A DNA stretch of 64,000 bases from positions 804,501 through 868,500 of the forward strand of contig JBBDHG010000015.1 of NCBI GenBank assembly GCA_037951165.1, in the 5' to 3' direction. The notes below the pieces were generated by a model, which had not been told where the DNA came from, made no database searches, and was given only the letters and a program-made list of their open reading frames with translations. The position numbers and the translations under genes are program-made. Source of the stretch: Lophius americanus. Its lineage: Eukaryota; Chordata; Actinopteri; Lophiiformes; Lophiidae. Positions 10,596 to 22,114 of this stretch are shown here, piece by piece (position 1 is the first letter of the stretch; the number at the start of each line of letters is the position of its first letter).

Positions 10596-10648
10596 CACAC
10601 ACACACACACACACACACGCGCGCACGCACGCACACACACACACGCCC
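10596..10648. repeat. (CA)n microsatellite with CG interruptions
   Basis: CA repeat broken by GCGCGCACGCACGC in the middle. Confidence 0.95.
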
Positions 10649-11799
10649 ACACAATTGTCGCATCATATTTGTTTATGTGACTGCCTTCAAAAATAATTGT
10701 GGCACTATCTTACCGATCTGTTTTGGGCCTGGGACTCCGTTGGAGCAAGGGTTGGTTTAATAACTGTTTTAACTGTATCTTGTTTATTGTATTTTCTTCG
10801 CATTTGTTTGATGCAAATTGCAAATTAAAGAATCCATTGAAACAATTGGTGGTGGTCTCGGCACTGAGAACTAAGAGGGTCATTTAACACATCACAGTGA
10901 AATAAGTGCTCCGATGAGCGTGTGGCATCATTGCGTCACTTCCTGTTATAATCTTCATTTCAACAACTAATTGGTCAATCATTAATCTCAATTATTTATT
11001 GATTTTTAATTCTAGTTGTTTTGCAGGTCTGTTAGTTTCTTTAGCTCCGAGGTTAGCAAGTGATTCTCCCCCCTTCTCTGCTGTTCTGTACTGCTCAGCC
11101 TCAGTTATTCAGTTATTCCTCTGCCTCACCCTCCTTTAGTGATAACGGTACATGCACTAGATGTAGCTTATCATTTGATACGTTAGAGGCAAGGATTAAG
11201 GTATTGGAGAAATGGTTCCGCATCAATGAAACATTCAAAAACCGGTCGTACCGAAGACATTATCACCGAAGCACTCATTTTGGTAACACGGAAAGCACGG
11301 GCTACTCATAATCCAAAAACACCAAAACCATCAATCCTCTCATCAAGTAAAAAGCGGATATATTCATTACACAAGATTATAGATTATACGCTTAATTAAC
11401 TCAGAACAACCCCGACCCTAACCCCAGGACCAGGATGACTTGCCATTATTGAGGGATTCATATATTTTACAGAAAATTTTGAATCTGAGAATGTCTGGTC
11501 ATCAGTCTGTGAGTTGAAGCTTCAGCAATGAGTCATGCAGCAGGATAATGATGAAATTATTAGCTTATCTCCACTCCTACGGCAAAGGTTCCAATACTTT
11601 TTCACAGCAGTGCAAGTATTTGTCTAAAGCCATTTTAATGCAGTAGTGTTTGCTCATGCGGGCGTAACTTTACATAACAGGTTTGGATCAGCAATCCAAA
11701 CAAAGATTTAATAAATAAGACATGCAAACATAGTCTATAAAAATCTACTGTTCCAAATCACAAACACTGGTTGTGTAGTCAAAGCTTTATTCCTCCAGA

Positions 11800-12860
11800 A
11801 AATTCTATTGAGCAATAAATAGAATTATCCAGTGAGCCACAATGTTGAAGTAGTGTGCTAAAGCTTCTTATTTTGAAAGAACATGTGCATTTGCTAGTGT
11901 ATACAGTCCATGTTAAGAAGTATGTCGCCATAGATGGTGGGCAGGAAAGTGTGAATTTACAGTGTTGCAAAATATCTAAAACAACACAACAAATTAAAAA
12001 ACAACAACAATTTTTTTTCTCTAAAACATGTGCCACAATCATTGGCACCCCTAAGAGATCCTGTGATTTAAAGGTAACTGGAGGAAATTTCCAGTCCTGT
12101 TACATACTTTTGAGTATGTAACAGGGAAGTATGAAGGAAGTATGAAGTGGTGAACAATTACTTCCTGTTTTATTGGGGTACAATCATCAGGTGACACAGA
12201 CCTAATTCTCTTTGACTTTCTTCACAATGGGAATGACGGAGAAAAGTTGTAGACCTGCACAAAACCGGCAATGGATAGAAGAAAATCTCTCAACAGTTCG
12301 ATATGTCAGTTTCAAAAGTTCGATCAATAATTAAGAAGTCTGAAGATACTGGAGATGTTACAAATTGGCCTGGAACAGGAAGTGTCCACAAACGGACCCC
12401 ACGGACTGTGAGGAGGATGGTTGGACTGGATAAAGACTCTCTAAGGATCGCAGCTAGATAATTGCAGAGGTCAGTTGAATCTTGGGGTCAGAAAGTCTCC
12501 CTAACCACCATCATATGTCAAATACACCACACAAGCTGTTTGGGAGGGTCGCAAAAAATGTCTGGATACAAACATCAAAGATGGATGTATATCAACATTC
12601 ATTTTCAAGAATTACCATGAAAAAAAACACAGATGATGGCGGCCTTTTGATCAAGCAATGCTTAGCAAGGACCAGTTGGATCCCTGCTGAGCATTTGTGT
12701 TTGTCAGGCCACATTGAAAACCAAATGTGGTTTGGGCTTCAATGTGTGAATAAAAGCTCAAATGTATAGGCACTCATGTTCTGGTTCTCACGAGAACAGT
12801 GTTCGGTATGACATTGTTTAGAATAAAATAAAGAACTTGACAGAAAGTCAATAAAGATTG
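11800..12860 (+). mobile_element. Tc1-like DNA transposon, internally deleted and dead
   Basis: GTGCCACAATCATTGGCACC is a terminal motif of a known type of fish Tc1 element. It is followed in broken frames by VRSIIKKSEDTGDV, then TGSVHKRTPRTVRRMVGLDK and SWGQKVSLTTI, which is the paired DNA-binding region of a Tc1 transposase. Most of the DDE catalytic part is missing. The end is near AATAAAAGCTCAAATG and AAAATAAAGAACTTGAC. Confidence 0.65.
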
Positions 12861-12904
12861 CAAGAATAGTAATCATGTATGGAATGTACAAGACGCAGGT
12901 GGGT

Positions 12905-13330
12905 CACATGATTTGAGCTGGAGGTCTTTGGAGAAGGAGGTAATCTTAGAAGAAATTCTAGTAGTCACATCTCAGGGAAAAACCCCTTCGTCTTCAGTGA
13001 CCTCCTCCATCACAGTAGCCACTGTTACAGAGACACTTCCTGGTTCTGCAGGGGCACTAAGGATCAGCACCATATCATACTTCCTGCCAGTGTCCACTGG
13101 AATAACCTTGTTGAAATGATCTTTGGTCCAGAGTCCTGACCACCCCCCAGCACAACCCCACCCCCAAAATATCCTCCACTAATTATCTCTCTGGATGGCT
13201 TCAGATTACAGTCTGCATCCAACCTGCAGGCCAATACCCCGCCTCTGGGGGGAAGGGTGGAGTACTCTGCCACCTGATTCCAGAGACATTTGAGATTCTT
13301 CACCTTGATGGACAATAATGTACTTGTGTG
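12905..13330 (-). other. coding-like remnant of unknown origin
   Basis: On the minus strand two frames read through long GC-richer sequence: FNKVIPVDTGRKYDMVLIL then SAPAEPGSVSVTVATVMEEV, and in another frame PPRGGVLACRLDADCNLKPS then GGGVVLGGGQDSGPKII. Base composition differs from the surrounding intron. I do not recognise the protein; no splice sites frame it convincingly as a grhl2 exon. It may be part of a retrocopy or a transposon-borne domain. Confidence 0.35.
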
Positions 13331-13479
13331 TGTCAATTAATCAATATTAACTTAGCTGCATTGCACAGTTAAGTCACAGCTATAATTTAAATGATAAAGA
13401 CATAAAAAAAAAAGTAGAAAACTATCAGGATGAAATAAGTGACTTCTCCATCCCCTATCCTCTGTGAGTGAATGCTGGC

Positions 13480-13760
13480 TGGCTTTTATCGCCCGCCAGC
13501 CTTCACTCTCTTGCACTGAGCTTTTTTTGTCTTCAAATTATTGACAAAAAACATTGTTTTCCAGACATAAATCCCTAGTCGTTAGTCCGATTTAATCCAA
13601 ACTTTATCAAATCTTTCAAATAAATTTTTTGGACATTACTTACTATTTATTTTCAGTTTAATCTTTAAATCTGAAGGGAATTGCTTGTAAACGCAGGTTT
13701 TGGGACTTTTTGGGGAGATACCCCTGCTGTCAGGTACGACAGCATATTCTTAGATCTAAA
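13480..13760 (+). mobile_element. Helitron-like repeat, 3' part with decayed hairpin
   Basis: Contains ATTGCTTGTAAACGCAGG, then TTTTTGGGGAGATACCCCTG and the stem-loop GCTGTCA-GGTA-CGACAGC at 13,726-13,743, followed by ATAT instead of CTAG. Confidence 0.6.
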
Positions 13761-13839
13761 AATGTGCCGGGGAAGATGTCAAGATCAATACTTTTAAGTG
13801 TCTGTATGTGAAATATGAAGTTACTGCTGCAGTTAGTTT

Positions 13840-14320
13840 AGCTTAGTCAGCATAAAAATCGGAAACACGAGGAAACAAATAGCCTGGTTCCATTAAACAG
13901 TTAGAAAATACAACCACCAACACCTGTAAAGTTTAAAAATGAAACCTGAATTGAATTTAAAACGTTCCGGACGGCTTCCTGTTTGAGTTGTATCTGTTTT
14001 TAGAGCGTTCAAAGCTCCGCAACGCGTTTGAAATATTGCCCCCTCAAACCTTTACCAGTTTACATCGGAGGGTTATTTACTCACTGCAACTTTGACGTAG
14101 TTTAACATAGTTGGACGGTGAGATGGGTGAAATGTTATTTCCGCGCATGACCTCTTGTCGCATTCTTCTTCTGGGCGTTTGTTGGCGGTTGGCGCCCAGC
14201 TCATCGGAGCATAATCACCAACTTATGAACTGGAGTGTGGATCTTCTGCACGTCAGAAAGCTGTTTCTGATTAGATGAGTCGATGCATGTAAAAACCGGG
14301 TCGAAAAGGTCACAGGTCAT
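13840..14320. repeat. two degraded dispersed fish repeats
   Basis: TAGCCTGGTTCCATTAAACA near 13,880, and CTTCTTCTGGGCGTTTGTTG then GCGGTTGGCGCCCAGC at 14,163-14,200, recall interspersed repeats that recur in teleost genomes. No coding content. Confidence 0.4.
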
Positions 14321-14329
14321 GTAAACAGG

Positions 14330-15330
14330 GGAATGACGTTGCATTTCAGAAAGGTTTAATTCGGATAGTAGAAAAGTTTCCCATGAAGACCCACCTTGTG
14401 TGTTGGCCCTGCAATGAACTGGTGACTAATCTGCTGTGCGTCTAGCCAAATGTAAGTTAGGATAGGCTTTTTTATGTCCATTATAGCTATTTCAACATTC
14501 CTAAATTAACTGACTAACCGGCTGGGAACACATGTAGAAGATACACCGATGTCTGTGAACTGTAGACTGGTTTGTTTTTTTTCTTCATCTAAATGTAGGA
14601 ATTAAGATGAAGATCTAAATTTGGCAAGAATTACTTTCAACAGACCAAAATGAGCTAAGGAAACAGCGTGGGTAGCATTCCTCTCCCTGTCCCAACAGGC
14701 CGGGTGGACAGGTGTGTGTATGTGAGTGAGTCGCCCATCCACCCAATTCTCCCACATACCTCTGAATCTCTGCCTGGGTAGCAGGCCCAAGCTTGTTACA
14801 CTTAAACTGCCTACAAGCTTCTCAAACACTTATTCAACAAGGCGTTGAAGAACTTGGTTCAAAAATTTTAAATCATAAACCGAAAACAAACGCCAAACAA
14901 AGGGTCCACAGTCTCAAATGATCATGTGAGGCATCATACGTGTGTGGGAAATGTCACAAGACAAAGAGACATGGCTGCGTTGTTTTGTTACTTTCCCCTC
15001 ATCAGTGTTTTGCTCAATATCACATGCGATGTCAGGGAGATTATAGGATTTTGGTTGTGTGTCCCAGCAAAACCTAGACATTAAGAGATTCAGGAGTGTG
15101 TCTGATGGTGGGCAGCTAAACGGCCTCAGGCAGAAAGTTGGGTGGGGGCTTGTTTGCTCTCAGTTTGTTCATGCCTTGTATATTAGTTGAGTGCATTCCG
15201 GCAAAAACACAAGCAAGTCATTGTCTCTCAGTTCTGTTGTTGTGTTTCTGTCATTTGGCCATTTAATCGTTTGTTGTCGTTCACAAACCAACGTGAAGAA
15301 AGTTCTGGAAGGGGGTAAGCTGAAGGTCTT
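14330..15330. other. grhl2 intron, nothing recognised
   Basis: Only short frames with no family resemblance. No exon-like splice-bounded sequence found on either strand. Confidence 0.45.
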
Positions 15331-15332
15331 AC

Positions 15333-15444
15333 CGATGTCTAAGACCCTCTGTTTGGCCGTGTGCTGCCGGGCGTGCCAGTACTTCCAATATTTAAGCTGC
15401 TCGTCTCGGTTCTTGTCTTCGCTGAACACCACCATGATCACGCT
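15333..15444 (-). CDS. grhl2: grhl2 coding exon, DNA-binding domain (VVFSEDKNRDEQLKYWKYWH)
   Basis: Encodes SVIMVVFSEDKNRDEQLKYW, then KYWHARQHTAKQRVLDI, the signature stretch of Grainyhead-like proteins in the DNA-binding domain. The acceptor is TCTCAG (phase 0) and the donor GTAAGACC (phase 1). An open frame on the opposite strand at 15,191-15,448 is its antisense shadow. Confidence 0.95.
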
Positions 15445-15449
15445 CTGAG

Positions 15450-17400
15450 AGGGAAAATCCAAAAAAAAAGAAGAAAAAAAGGCGAGTAGAGTGTTTAGTA
15501 TTGTAACCTTTCAAGACAACATAAATTCCCATCAGGTTCTCCTCATCTACGTTTTCCTTTAATGCTAATTATCACGTCTGACAAGGCCATTAAGAAGTTG
15601 ACAACTTTAAGAGGAGATTAATATAATCTGAAGGCAAAATTATGAATCGTAATATTTGCCAAATGATGCGTCGTAAATAACAATCACAGCCTATTCAGTT
15701 GTTTTGATGTACTATTCTTCCTGTTGTTGCATGTACAAAACGTCCTATGTAATTAAGAATCATTACCACATCCAAATGACTGGATTTACTATCAATGATG
15801 TAATTAGTCCTGTTTAAAATGTCAGCATAAGAATAAAACAGAAGTGTTGACCATCATCACAAAAATCAAGTTTGTTATAAACAAGAATTTTTTTTTTTTA
15901 ATCTACTGTTCATTTCATTTGGAGTCATGTTTGTATTTCTAGGACGTCAATCTGAAACAAAGATTCTTATCTGCTCCGTAAGCCACAGGGGAGCTTTAGA
16001 GTTGGTGGATAATTGTCTGCGGCTTTTCCCAAGTTGAGCAACAATTTTCCTGTTACACAGTAATTCATTGTTCCGAAAAAAATCAGATAAACTTTGGAAA
16101 AAAAGGATGGATATGAAATATTTCTTTAATAACTTTCAGATTCTACTCATAGTGGCTTTATATGTCTGACAACCACGTGGTTGTGTGGCTAAAATTACTA
16201 CGTAGTTTATAAACCACATTAAAGATTTCTTACACAAAGATCCACATCATCGCTGTGTTGTAATTTAACCTAGTCTCATGATTTAAAATTGATGAACAAC
16301 GTTTCTCCTCACCCATCTAAATACGGTGCATATCAAATAAAATAACGATAAAATTGAGAGAAAATTGATGAAAAAAAAAACATTGTGTCAATATGTGTCT
16401 GATTTCAACATGATATGAAAAATATAGCGACTGAAACCGACTCATTCATACCTCACAGAAGCCGCCAAAATAAGTCAAAAACAGCCACACGACTCATTGC
16501 ATCCAGCTTTAGCGCATCATTGCAAAACATATCAATAAATGATCATCAGCAGTGACTCAGAACAACTGCAAGAGTTCATGAAATTTTCTGGGTTGAGCAG
16601 AACTATGGACCGGAGGCAATGGAGGCTGATGTCTGGTCACAGACCACACATCTTTTTCTTAACATACATTAAGAAAAAGATGTGTGCACGCAGCATGTTC
16701 ACAACAGAGCTGCTGTTTTGGACCTCACTGATCTGCATATAAACATTACAAGGGTGTAATTAAGTTAATTGTTGATCTGACTCTGAGCCAGAGGAGTAAC
16801 ATCCCTGAGTCAATACTTTATGTGAGTGGGCCATCCAGCCAGGCGGTACAACAGGATGGGTGTGTGACTTTGTGTTATGTGTGTGATCCACAAAAGGATG
16901 ATTTAAAAACCAGTTGGTATCACTTCGCTAACTCAAAGGGAAAAAATTAAAATGTCCACAAATTGGCGGGGGATACACCATCGGTGGGTGTTGCTAACAA
17001 ATACTGTGTCACAACTGCATTCCATCAGCTGCTGTCTTTAAATATGACCCTCTTTCAATTCATCTTGATCTTTCATGCTACTGGTTCGCACGCTCTCCAG
17101 CTCTCCATCTTTAAAACATCCTCACAGACCCATCAGCCTCAGCAGCAGCCTCGGAATGTAAAAAGGGGGGATATCCGATGTTGCTGCTGAGGCCATTTGA
17201 TGTTGTTGCTAAATGATACATTATATTTACCACTAGATTAATTTAAGAGAATCATGCTGGCATCATTAACAGTGGAAAAAACGACTCAGAGATGGCGAAG
17301 AAATTATATTTTTTCTTATCAAACTGTTTCATTCAGATTATCACGATTATGAAAAATTGCAATTTTCTTAAAATCTTTCAGACCAGGCGATTACGTGTTA
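15450..17400. other. grhl2 intron; one strong hairpin, otherwise plain
   Basis: AT-rich intron without recognisable repeats apart from the perfect inverted repeat at 16,645-16,686, listed separately. Confidence 0.5.
16645..16686. repeat. perfect 18-bp inverted repeat, 6-base loop
   Basis: CACACATCTTTTTCTTAA, the loop CATACA, then the exact reverse complement. It lies in a grhl2 intron outside any recognised transposon. Confidence 0.9.
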
Positions 17401-17404
17401 ATTG

Positions 17405-17475
17405 CGACAAGCCTAGTTGTGGGACATCTTGATGACGTGGACAACACACAACTAGGAGGCTTGTTGAGTTGCAAT
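17405..17475. repeat. inverted repeat around CAAGCCTAGTTGTG
   Basis: ACAAGCCTAGTTGTG and, about 35 bases later, CACAACTAGGAGGCTTGT form an imperfect stem; ATTGCGAC and GTTGCAAT extend it. Possibly a small MITE. Confidence 0.6.
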
Positions 17476-17741
17476 TAGCAACTAAAAAGAAGGAAGCCGA
17501 GAAGGACTGAAAATATCCGCACATTTGTTCAGACAGCACACGGACAACATAAGTGTTTCTTATAGACACATAGTTTATAACGCGCTCCTCACATTATAAA
17601 ATCAAAAGGACTTACAGATACTCCCATCCTGGTATTTTCCATTGATCAAATATTCATTAGATTAGTTAAATCAAAAAAACAGGAGAAACTACCATCATGA
17701 TATAGTTCTATATAGTTCTGAAACTGAGCCAATCAGCTCAC

Positions 17742-17898
17742 CCGGACTTTGCTGATGGGATGACGGAGGCGTTTGTTGGCACTGAGCTCGTTGAGCGTCA
17801 CAGCGTAGAACTGGCCTTTATTCAGATAGGTCATCGGGCCCTCGCCCTGCTTCTGACGCAGTGAGCGAGAGGCGTCCAGCGTGTACTGGAAGCTGTCG
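17742..17898 (-). CDS. grhl2: grhl2 coding exon, start of the DNA-binding domain (FQYTLDASRSLRQKQGEGPM)
   Basis: Encodes DSFQYTLDASRSLRQKQGEG, then PMTYLNKGQFYAVTL and RHPISKVR. This opens the Grainyhead DNA-binding domain. The donor GTGAGCTG is in phase 0. The acceptor TTTTCAG leaves a single base before the aspartate codon, so the preceding exon should end with two spare bases. The nearest recognised upstream exon (19,888-20,272) ends in phase 0, so a short exon is either missing from my reading or lost here (see findings). Confidence 0.92.
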
Positions 17899-18369
17899 CT
17901 GAAAACACAAATACGCACGTCAGGTTTAACGAGGTCAGGTAGGGGTATTACCAGACACCTTTGCATTCCGTTCAGGATCACTTCATTCCAGTATCTTAAT
18001 TTTAAAATAGCTCATATCTCAATAATTACACTGTAACATGCTCTTATCAGCCACAACACTATAACCACTGACAGGTGAAGTCAGAATAACAAGGAATACG
18101 GTGTTACAATGACAGCTGTCAGTGCGTAAGATATATTAGGCAGCGAGAGAACGTTTTGGCAGAGTTGATGTGAAAAAATCGCAAACATGAGGATCTGAAC
18201 GACTTTGACGCAATCCAACTTGTAATCTACTCCCAAACTGCAGGTCCTGTTGTGTGTTTTCTGTTCTGTGGTTAGTGCTGTCAACAGGACCATCGACGGC
18301 CAAGGAACATAGATGGAGAAGCTCCTGTTAAGCTCCTGTATCTTAAAACTGATTGCTGGTCCTAAGAAA

Positions 18370-18475
18370 AAAGGTGTCAGAATATACAGTGGCGGCAAAA
18401 AGGGGACCTACAAAATAGCAGGCAGGTTGGTTTTAATGTTATGGCTGATCTGTGCATACGGATCAATGAGTGTCA
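18370..18475 (-). repeat. MITE-like dispersed repeat
   Basis: On the minus strand, GATCAGCCATAACATTAAAA is followed by TTGTAGGTCCCC and TTTTTGCCGCCACTGTAT. The pattern GATCAGCCATAACATTA..CC..GTAGGTCCCC..GCCGCCA recurs in many fish genomes. A second copy begins at the right edge of the window. Confidence 0.55.
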
Positions 18476-18729
18476 TAATGATAGGACAGGGTGATTGCAT
18501 TCTGAGTGACTTACACTCTCTCCTGGTGAAATAAGAAGTCCTCTGTAGCCAGAGAGGAAGGCGTGTGGTATTTCTGTTAGGAGTGCAGAAAACACAGGAG
18601 GAAGAAATGATTCGAGGACAATGACAAGTTTGTGCTGCCTGAGAGGAACTGGTTAAACACTGAAAACTGGAAACTGTGTGCAAGGACACAGGAGCCCCCG
18701 CTACAGGAAACACTCAATTTGAGTAAAGG

Positions 18730-19840
18730 TCAACAGACATTCAAATGTGTCTAAACATGTAAAAATAAGAGAATCAGAAGCTACTGATTAAATGCAAACC
18801 TTTAAAGCGCCTGTAAAATGTTTGTAATTAATGTGCAAAGGTTTTTCGTAAGGACAAGAGTTGAAAGCACAAACATGTTTCAAAGTATTTTCACAAATAA
18901 AGAAGGAGATTGTTTTTATAGACATCTCAGACAAACAGATGACAAATTCAAAAACCACACATGGATTCCAGTTCCTTCAGTGAGCTCTTCCTCTTTCTGT
19001 CCTCATCGAACCCTACACAACTCAACACTTAAACATTCTGTTCAAACTCCTCATCCTTTCAGATCCTCGTGCTGTTATCAGCCTTTTGTGGGCCCGATAC
19101 ATGATTGTTGGCATTTGTGGCGGTAGATTAGGGACGTTAATACTTAAATAAGTCTGGAAAGAGGGAGTTTGTACTGAACCCGTTTCCCAAAGGAAAACAC
19201 ACATTAAGACTTATTTCTATAAAGTTTGTCTTCTATCGTCCTCTACAACGGGTACAATTGTCTATTTGTCGTTTTTAAGCTATTAGACTTTTTAACGCTT
19301 CAACTGTCTTCTACAGGAGCGCACTGAAAACATTCAGTCAGGCTCAATTTTCTCTCTTGCCGCTTAATATCAGTATTTTCAGACGTTGGATGGTGTAGTT
19401 TTGGTAGAATCTGTTCATTGTCTATATTGTCTATACTGTTCATTCCTATATGTTTTTTCTCCTCTGTTCCTATTTCTTATATCTCCTCCACGTTTAAATA
19501 CTTTTTAGCATTGTTTCTCATGATGCTTATTCTATTTTGCTATCCACTCTGGACTAATAAGAGAAGAAATATATTGTCTTATCTCTTATCTTTAAATACA
19601 GAATCGACCAACCAGGACCAGAAATGCAGAGGACAGATGGCAGTTGTGGTCTTATTCAGGGCTTTGAAAGGGATCAGGGATGGAATTGAACCCAGAACCT
19701 TCTTGCAGTAAGGCAACATTTCTAACCACTAAAAATGAATTTATGTGGATGAAATCATGATTTTAATTCCCTTCGCTCCAACAATTCATCTCATAATGCC
19801 TCATTATTACCTCTAGCTTAACTATTGTTCACACTGTTTT
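18730..19840. other. grhl2 intron, nothing recognised
   Basis: Searched for the short exon that phase analysis predicts between 17,898 and 19,888 and found no frame resembling its expected EEY.YDQT motif. Confidence 0.4.
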
Positions 19841-19887
19841 TAGCTGCATTTTTCCTTTCGTCCCACAGCATGTGTCCAGACTCTCAC

Positions 19888-20272
19888 CCCGTTTCGCTCC
19901 TCTTCATACGGGCTGTCAGGCGGACTCTGTTGGTGCTCTTTCACGTACGAGCCGTGATTGACAGTGGTCATCTCGTATGGACTCTGTTCGTAGATCAGCC
20001 TCGCTGACTCCTCTCCTTCCACCCTGTAGTGAATGCCCGATCCGGTCATGAAGATGGGCGCGTACATCTCTGCTTTCACCACGGCCACAGCCGGTGAGCT
20101 TCCATCGGCCGACGCGGCTCCAGAACCGGTCAAGCTGCTGTACTGCTCCCGTTTGCTCTCCGGGTGCTCTGTACTCACGGAAAGGTTGACGGGCACAGAC
20201 TTGAGGACCTGGACATGGTTGTCCACCGTCTCGGCCTCGTTTTGGCTGCTGGGATTGCTCTGCAAAGAGGAC
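19888..20272 (-). CDS. grhl2: grhl2 coding exon, N-terminal transactivation region
   Basis: The largest grhl2 exon in the window: 385 bases giving 128 codons after a split arginine. It includes VQVLKSVPVNLS, SKREQYSS, VAVVKAEMYAPIFM and PPDSPYEEERNG. The VQVLK-VPVNLS and VVKAE blocks are typical of GRHL2. The region between them is poorly conserved, as expected for the N-terminal activation and linker region. The acceptor is TTATTCAG and the donor GTGAGAGT, both strong. The open frame runs past the donor to 19,840, but that tail is intronic. Confidence 0.93.
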
Positions 20273-20384
20273 CTGAATAACAGTAAGGTTTAATCATTAT
20301 AAAAGATGACATGAAACGACGTGTTTTTATGCAGCATAAAGTGTATCGGCTTTTCTTTTGAGGTTTTACTATATCCCCGAAAAA

Positions 20385-20825
20385 AGTGGACAGTGTTATG
20401 GAATTGTGATCACCGCCGCGGATCCTTCGCGATAACTCCAAAACTCAATCAAGGATCGTTTTCAAATTTTATACCCACATAAACCTCAGTGCGAGAAAGA
20501 ACTCGATTGAGTTTGGGAAAGCTCGTTTATATGGTACCGACACAAAGGGGGTTTTCTCTCCATAAGTTTCATGATTTCCCAAGCGTTGGTCCAATTTAGT
20601 CCAAATTTGGTGCCTGTGAATCGAGTCGAGGCGATCTATCCTTTATATATCATTTTAAACTCTAATAATTCATCATGTACTGAGTAGGAGGAGCTATTTC
20701 ATGAAAAACCCTGTTTTATGGACATAACTTCACATTTAATTTAAGGGTGATTGCTTGTACAATGCAGGGGATTGGGGCCTTTTCAGGGATATATCCCTGT
20801 ATATCCTAGCGAAGGCCTAGTTTTT
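20385..20825 (+). mobile_element. Helitron-like repeat copy, decayed 3' end
   Basis: Has GCGATAACTCCAAAACTCAA, ATACCCACATAAACCTCAGT, TGATTTCCCAAGCGTTGGTC and ATTGCTTGTACAATGCAGG, then TTTTCAGGGATATATCCCTG. The GC-rich hairpin is eroded, but a CCTAG remains at the end. Confidence 0.55.
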
Positions 20826-21260
20826 ATATACAAACATATTAAAATAGGATTTCTGATAGATTAACAATGAGTTTCATATTAACTTGTGCTTTTTGCTTGC
20901 CACCAAATTGCGGACAGTCTTAACATCATGAAATCCTCTGTATTTGTTTCTACAGGAATCATCAGGTTTCAATAACTGTCATTATCAGAGCTCGGCTTGT
21001 TCATCCAAGATATTTGCGTTTCGAGCATGATCACTATTATATTCAGGACTTATCTTCGTCATGTTACGAAAACTTATGTTTTAGTTCTTCACAAGACGGA
21101 CAGCTTTTCTTTCCCTGTTTTATATGTCATCTTTTTGGCCCAGTGTGTGAAATACTTAACTTACTGGACACCAGGATTTGATTCCATACATGTCCGGAGA
21201 ATAATTTTCTCTCTTTCTGGCTGCACAAGTTCAACCATGAAGGGACCCAAATTCACTGAC

Positions 21261-21328
21261 CTCTTCTCCTGCTCCTCTGTTACTTCAGTCACTTTTGGAA
21301 CAGATAGAAGCCTCTTTTCTTTCGGCAC
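21261..21328 (-). CDS. grhl2: grhl2 coding exon (VPKEKRLLSV)
   Basis: A 68-base exon on the minus strand reading VPKEKRLLSVPKVTEVTEEQ then EK. This matches the VPRDKRLLSV segment of GRHL2 near the N-terminus. The acceptor is CTCGACAG (phase 0) and the donor GTCAGTGA. The last two bases, AG, join the first G of the next exon to make arginine, as in mammals. Confidence 0.92.
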
Positions 21329-21357
21329 CTGTCGAGATAAAAAATGGACATCAATGG

Positions 21358-21590
21358 TCAATCTTTATTTATATAGCGCCAATTCACTGGTCTAAACCGA
21401 ACCCTTTATGTATTTATCTTACAGAGACCAAACAAATTCTTCCGTGAGCAAGCATTTGGCAACAGTGGCGAGAAAAACCTGCCTTATATCTGGCAGAAAC
21501 CTCGAGCAGATCCAAGACTCAAGGGGGACGGCTTACAGCCATGACCGGTTGGGTTTGAAAAGAGAGGGAGGGAGAAACCATTCATTATCT
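21358..21590 (+). repeat. dispersed percomorph repeat (TTTATTTATATAGCGCCAA family)
   Basis: CTTTATTTATATAGCGCCAA, then CGTGAGCAAGCATTTGGCAA, CAGTGGCGAGAAAAACCTGC and GGCAGAAACCTCGAGCAGAT follow a very common fish repeat whose copies keep this order. It lies 30 bases from a grhl2 exon, in the preceding intron. Confidence 0.65.
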
Positions 21591-22114
21591 ACTGCTTATC
21601 CTGTTCAGGGTCACTTGGGAGAGATATTATCGGATGTATTATATATTATTTTGTGCTTTAATTTGAAAATGTTGATTTTTATTTGCAGGTATCAAATAGA
21701 GATAAATATAATGCTTTTCTGTTGAGCATGCATTTCATGTCAGTTATCATTCACAGTCATTCATTCACAGTCCATCATAAAATCTCAGGTAAATCACAGA
21801 AAATCCTTTCCTTATTCAGTAAAGTAAAAATCAGGTTGGTAGAATGTTTGGGGAATCTAATGAGATTTTTCCGTTTATTGGTTATTTCATCTGTAAAAAG
21901 TCAGATAATGGTGAAAATCTTATTTAATGTAGGAGTCTAATTCCAATTCAGACAACCAGTACAACAGATATGGGTGTTATTATATGACTATTATAATTAA
22001 TGTATGTAATATATGACGAAGAGTGAAGAAAAATAAGTCCTTTCATCTGAGAAGTTGGAATGAGTAAATGTTTTAAATATCTTTAACCATTATTAAATGC
22101 CAAGAATGTCAGGT

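Noticed and set aside
15191..15448. Plus-strand open frame of 85 residues
   Set aside because: Antisense of the grhl2 DNA-binding-domain exon.
18408..18713. Possible missing grhl2 exon in the minus-strand frame with DPYAQIS
   Set aside because: The frame follows a recurrent fish repeat (GATCAGCCATAACATTA) and lacks splice sites giving the needed phase.
20033..20293. Plus-strand open frame opposite the large grhl2 exon
   Set aside because: Antisense shadow of a conserved coding exon.
21161..21361. Extension of the grhl2 exon beyond its donor (VNLGPFMVELVQPEREK)
   Set aside because: It continues past a good GTCAGTGA donor and is absent from the family; phase supports ending at 21,261.
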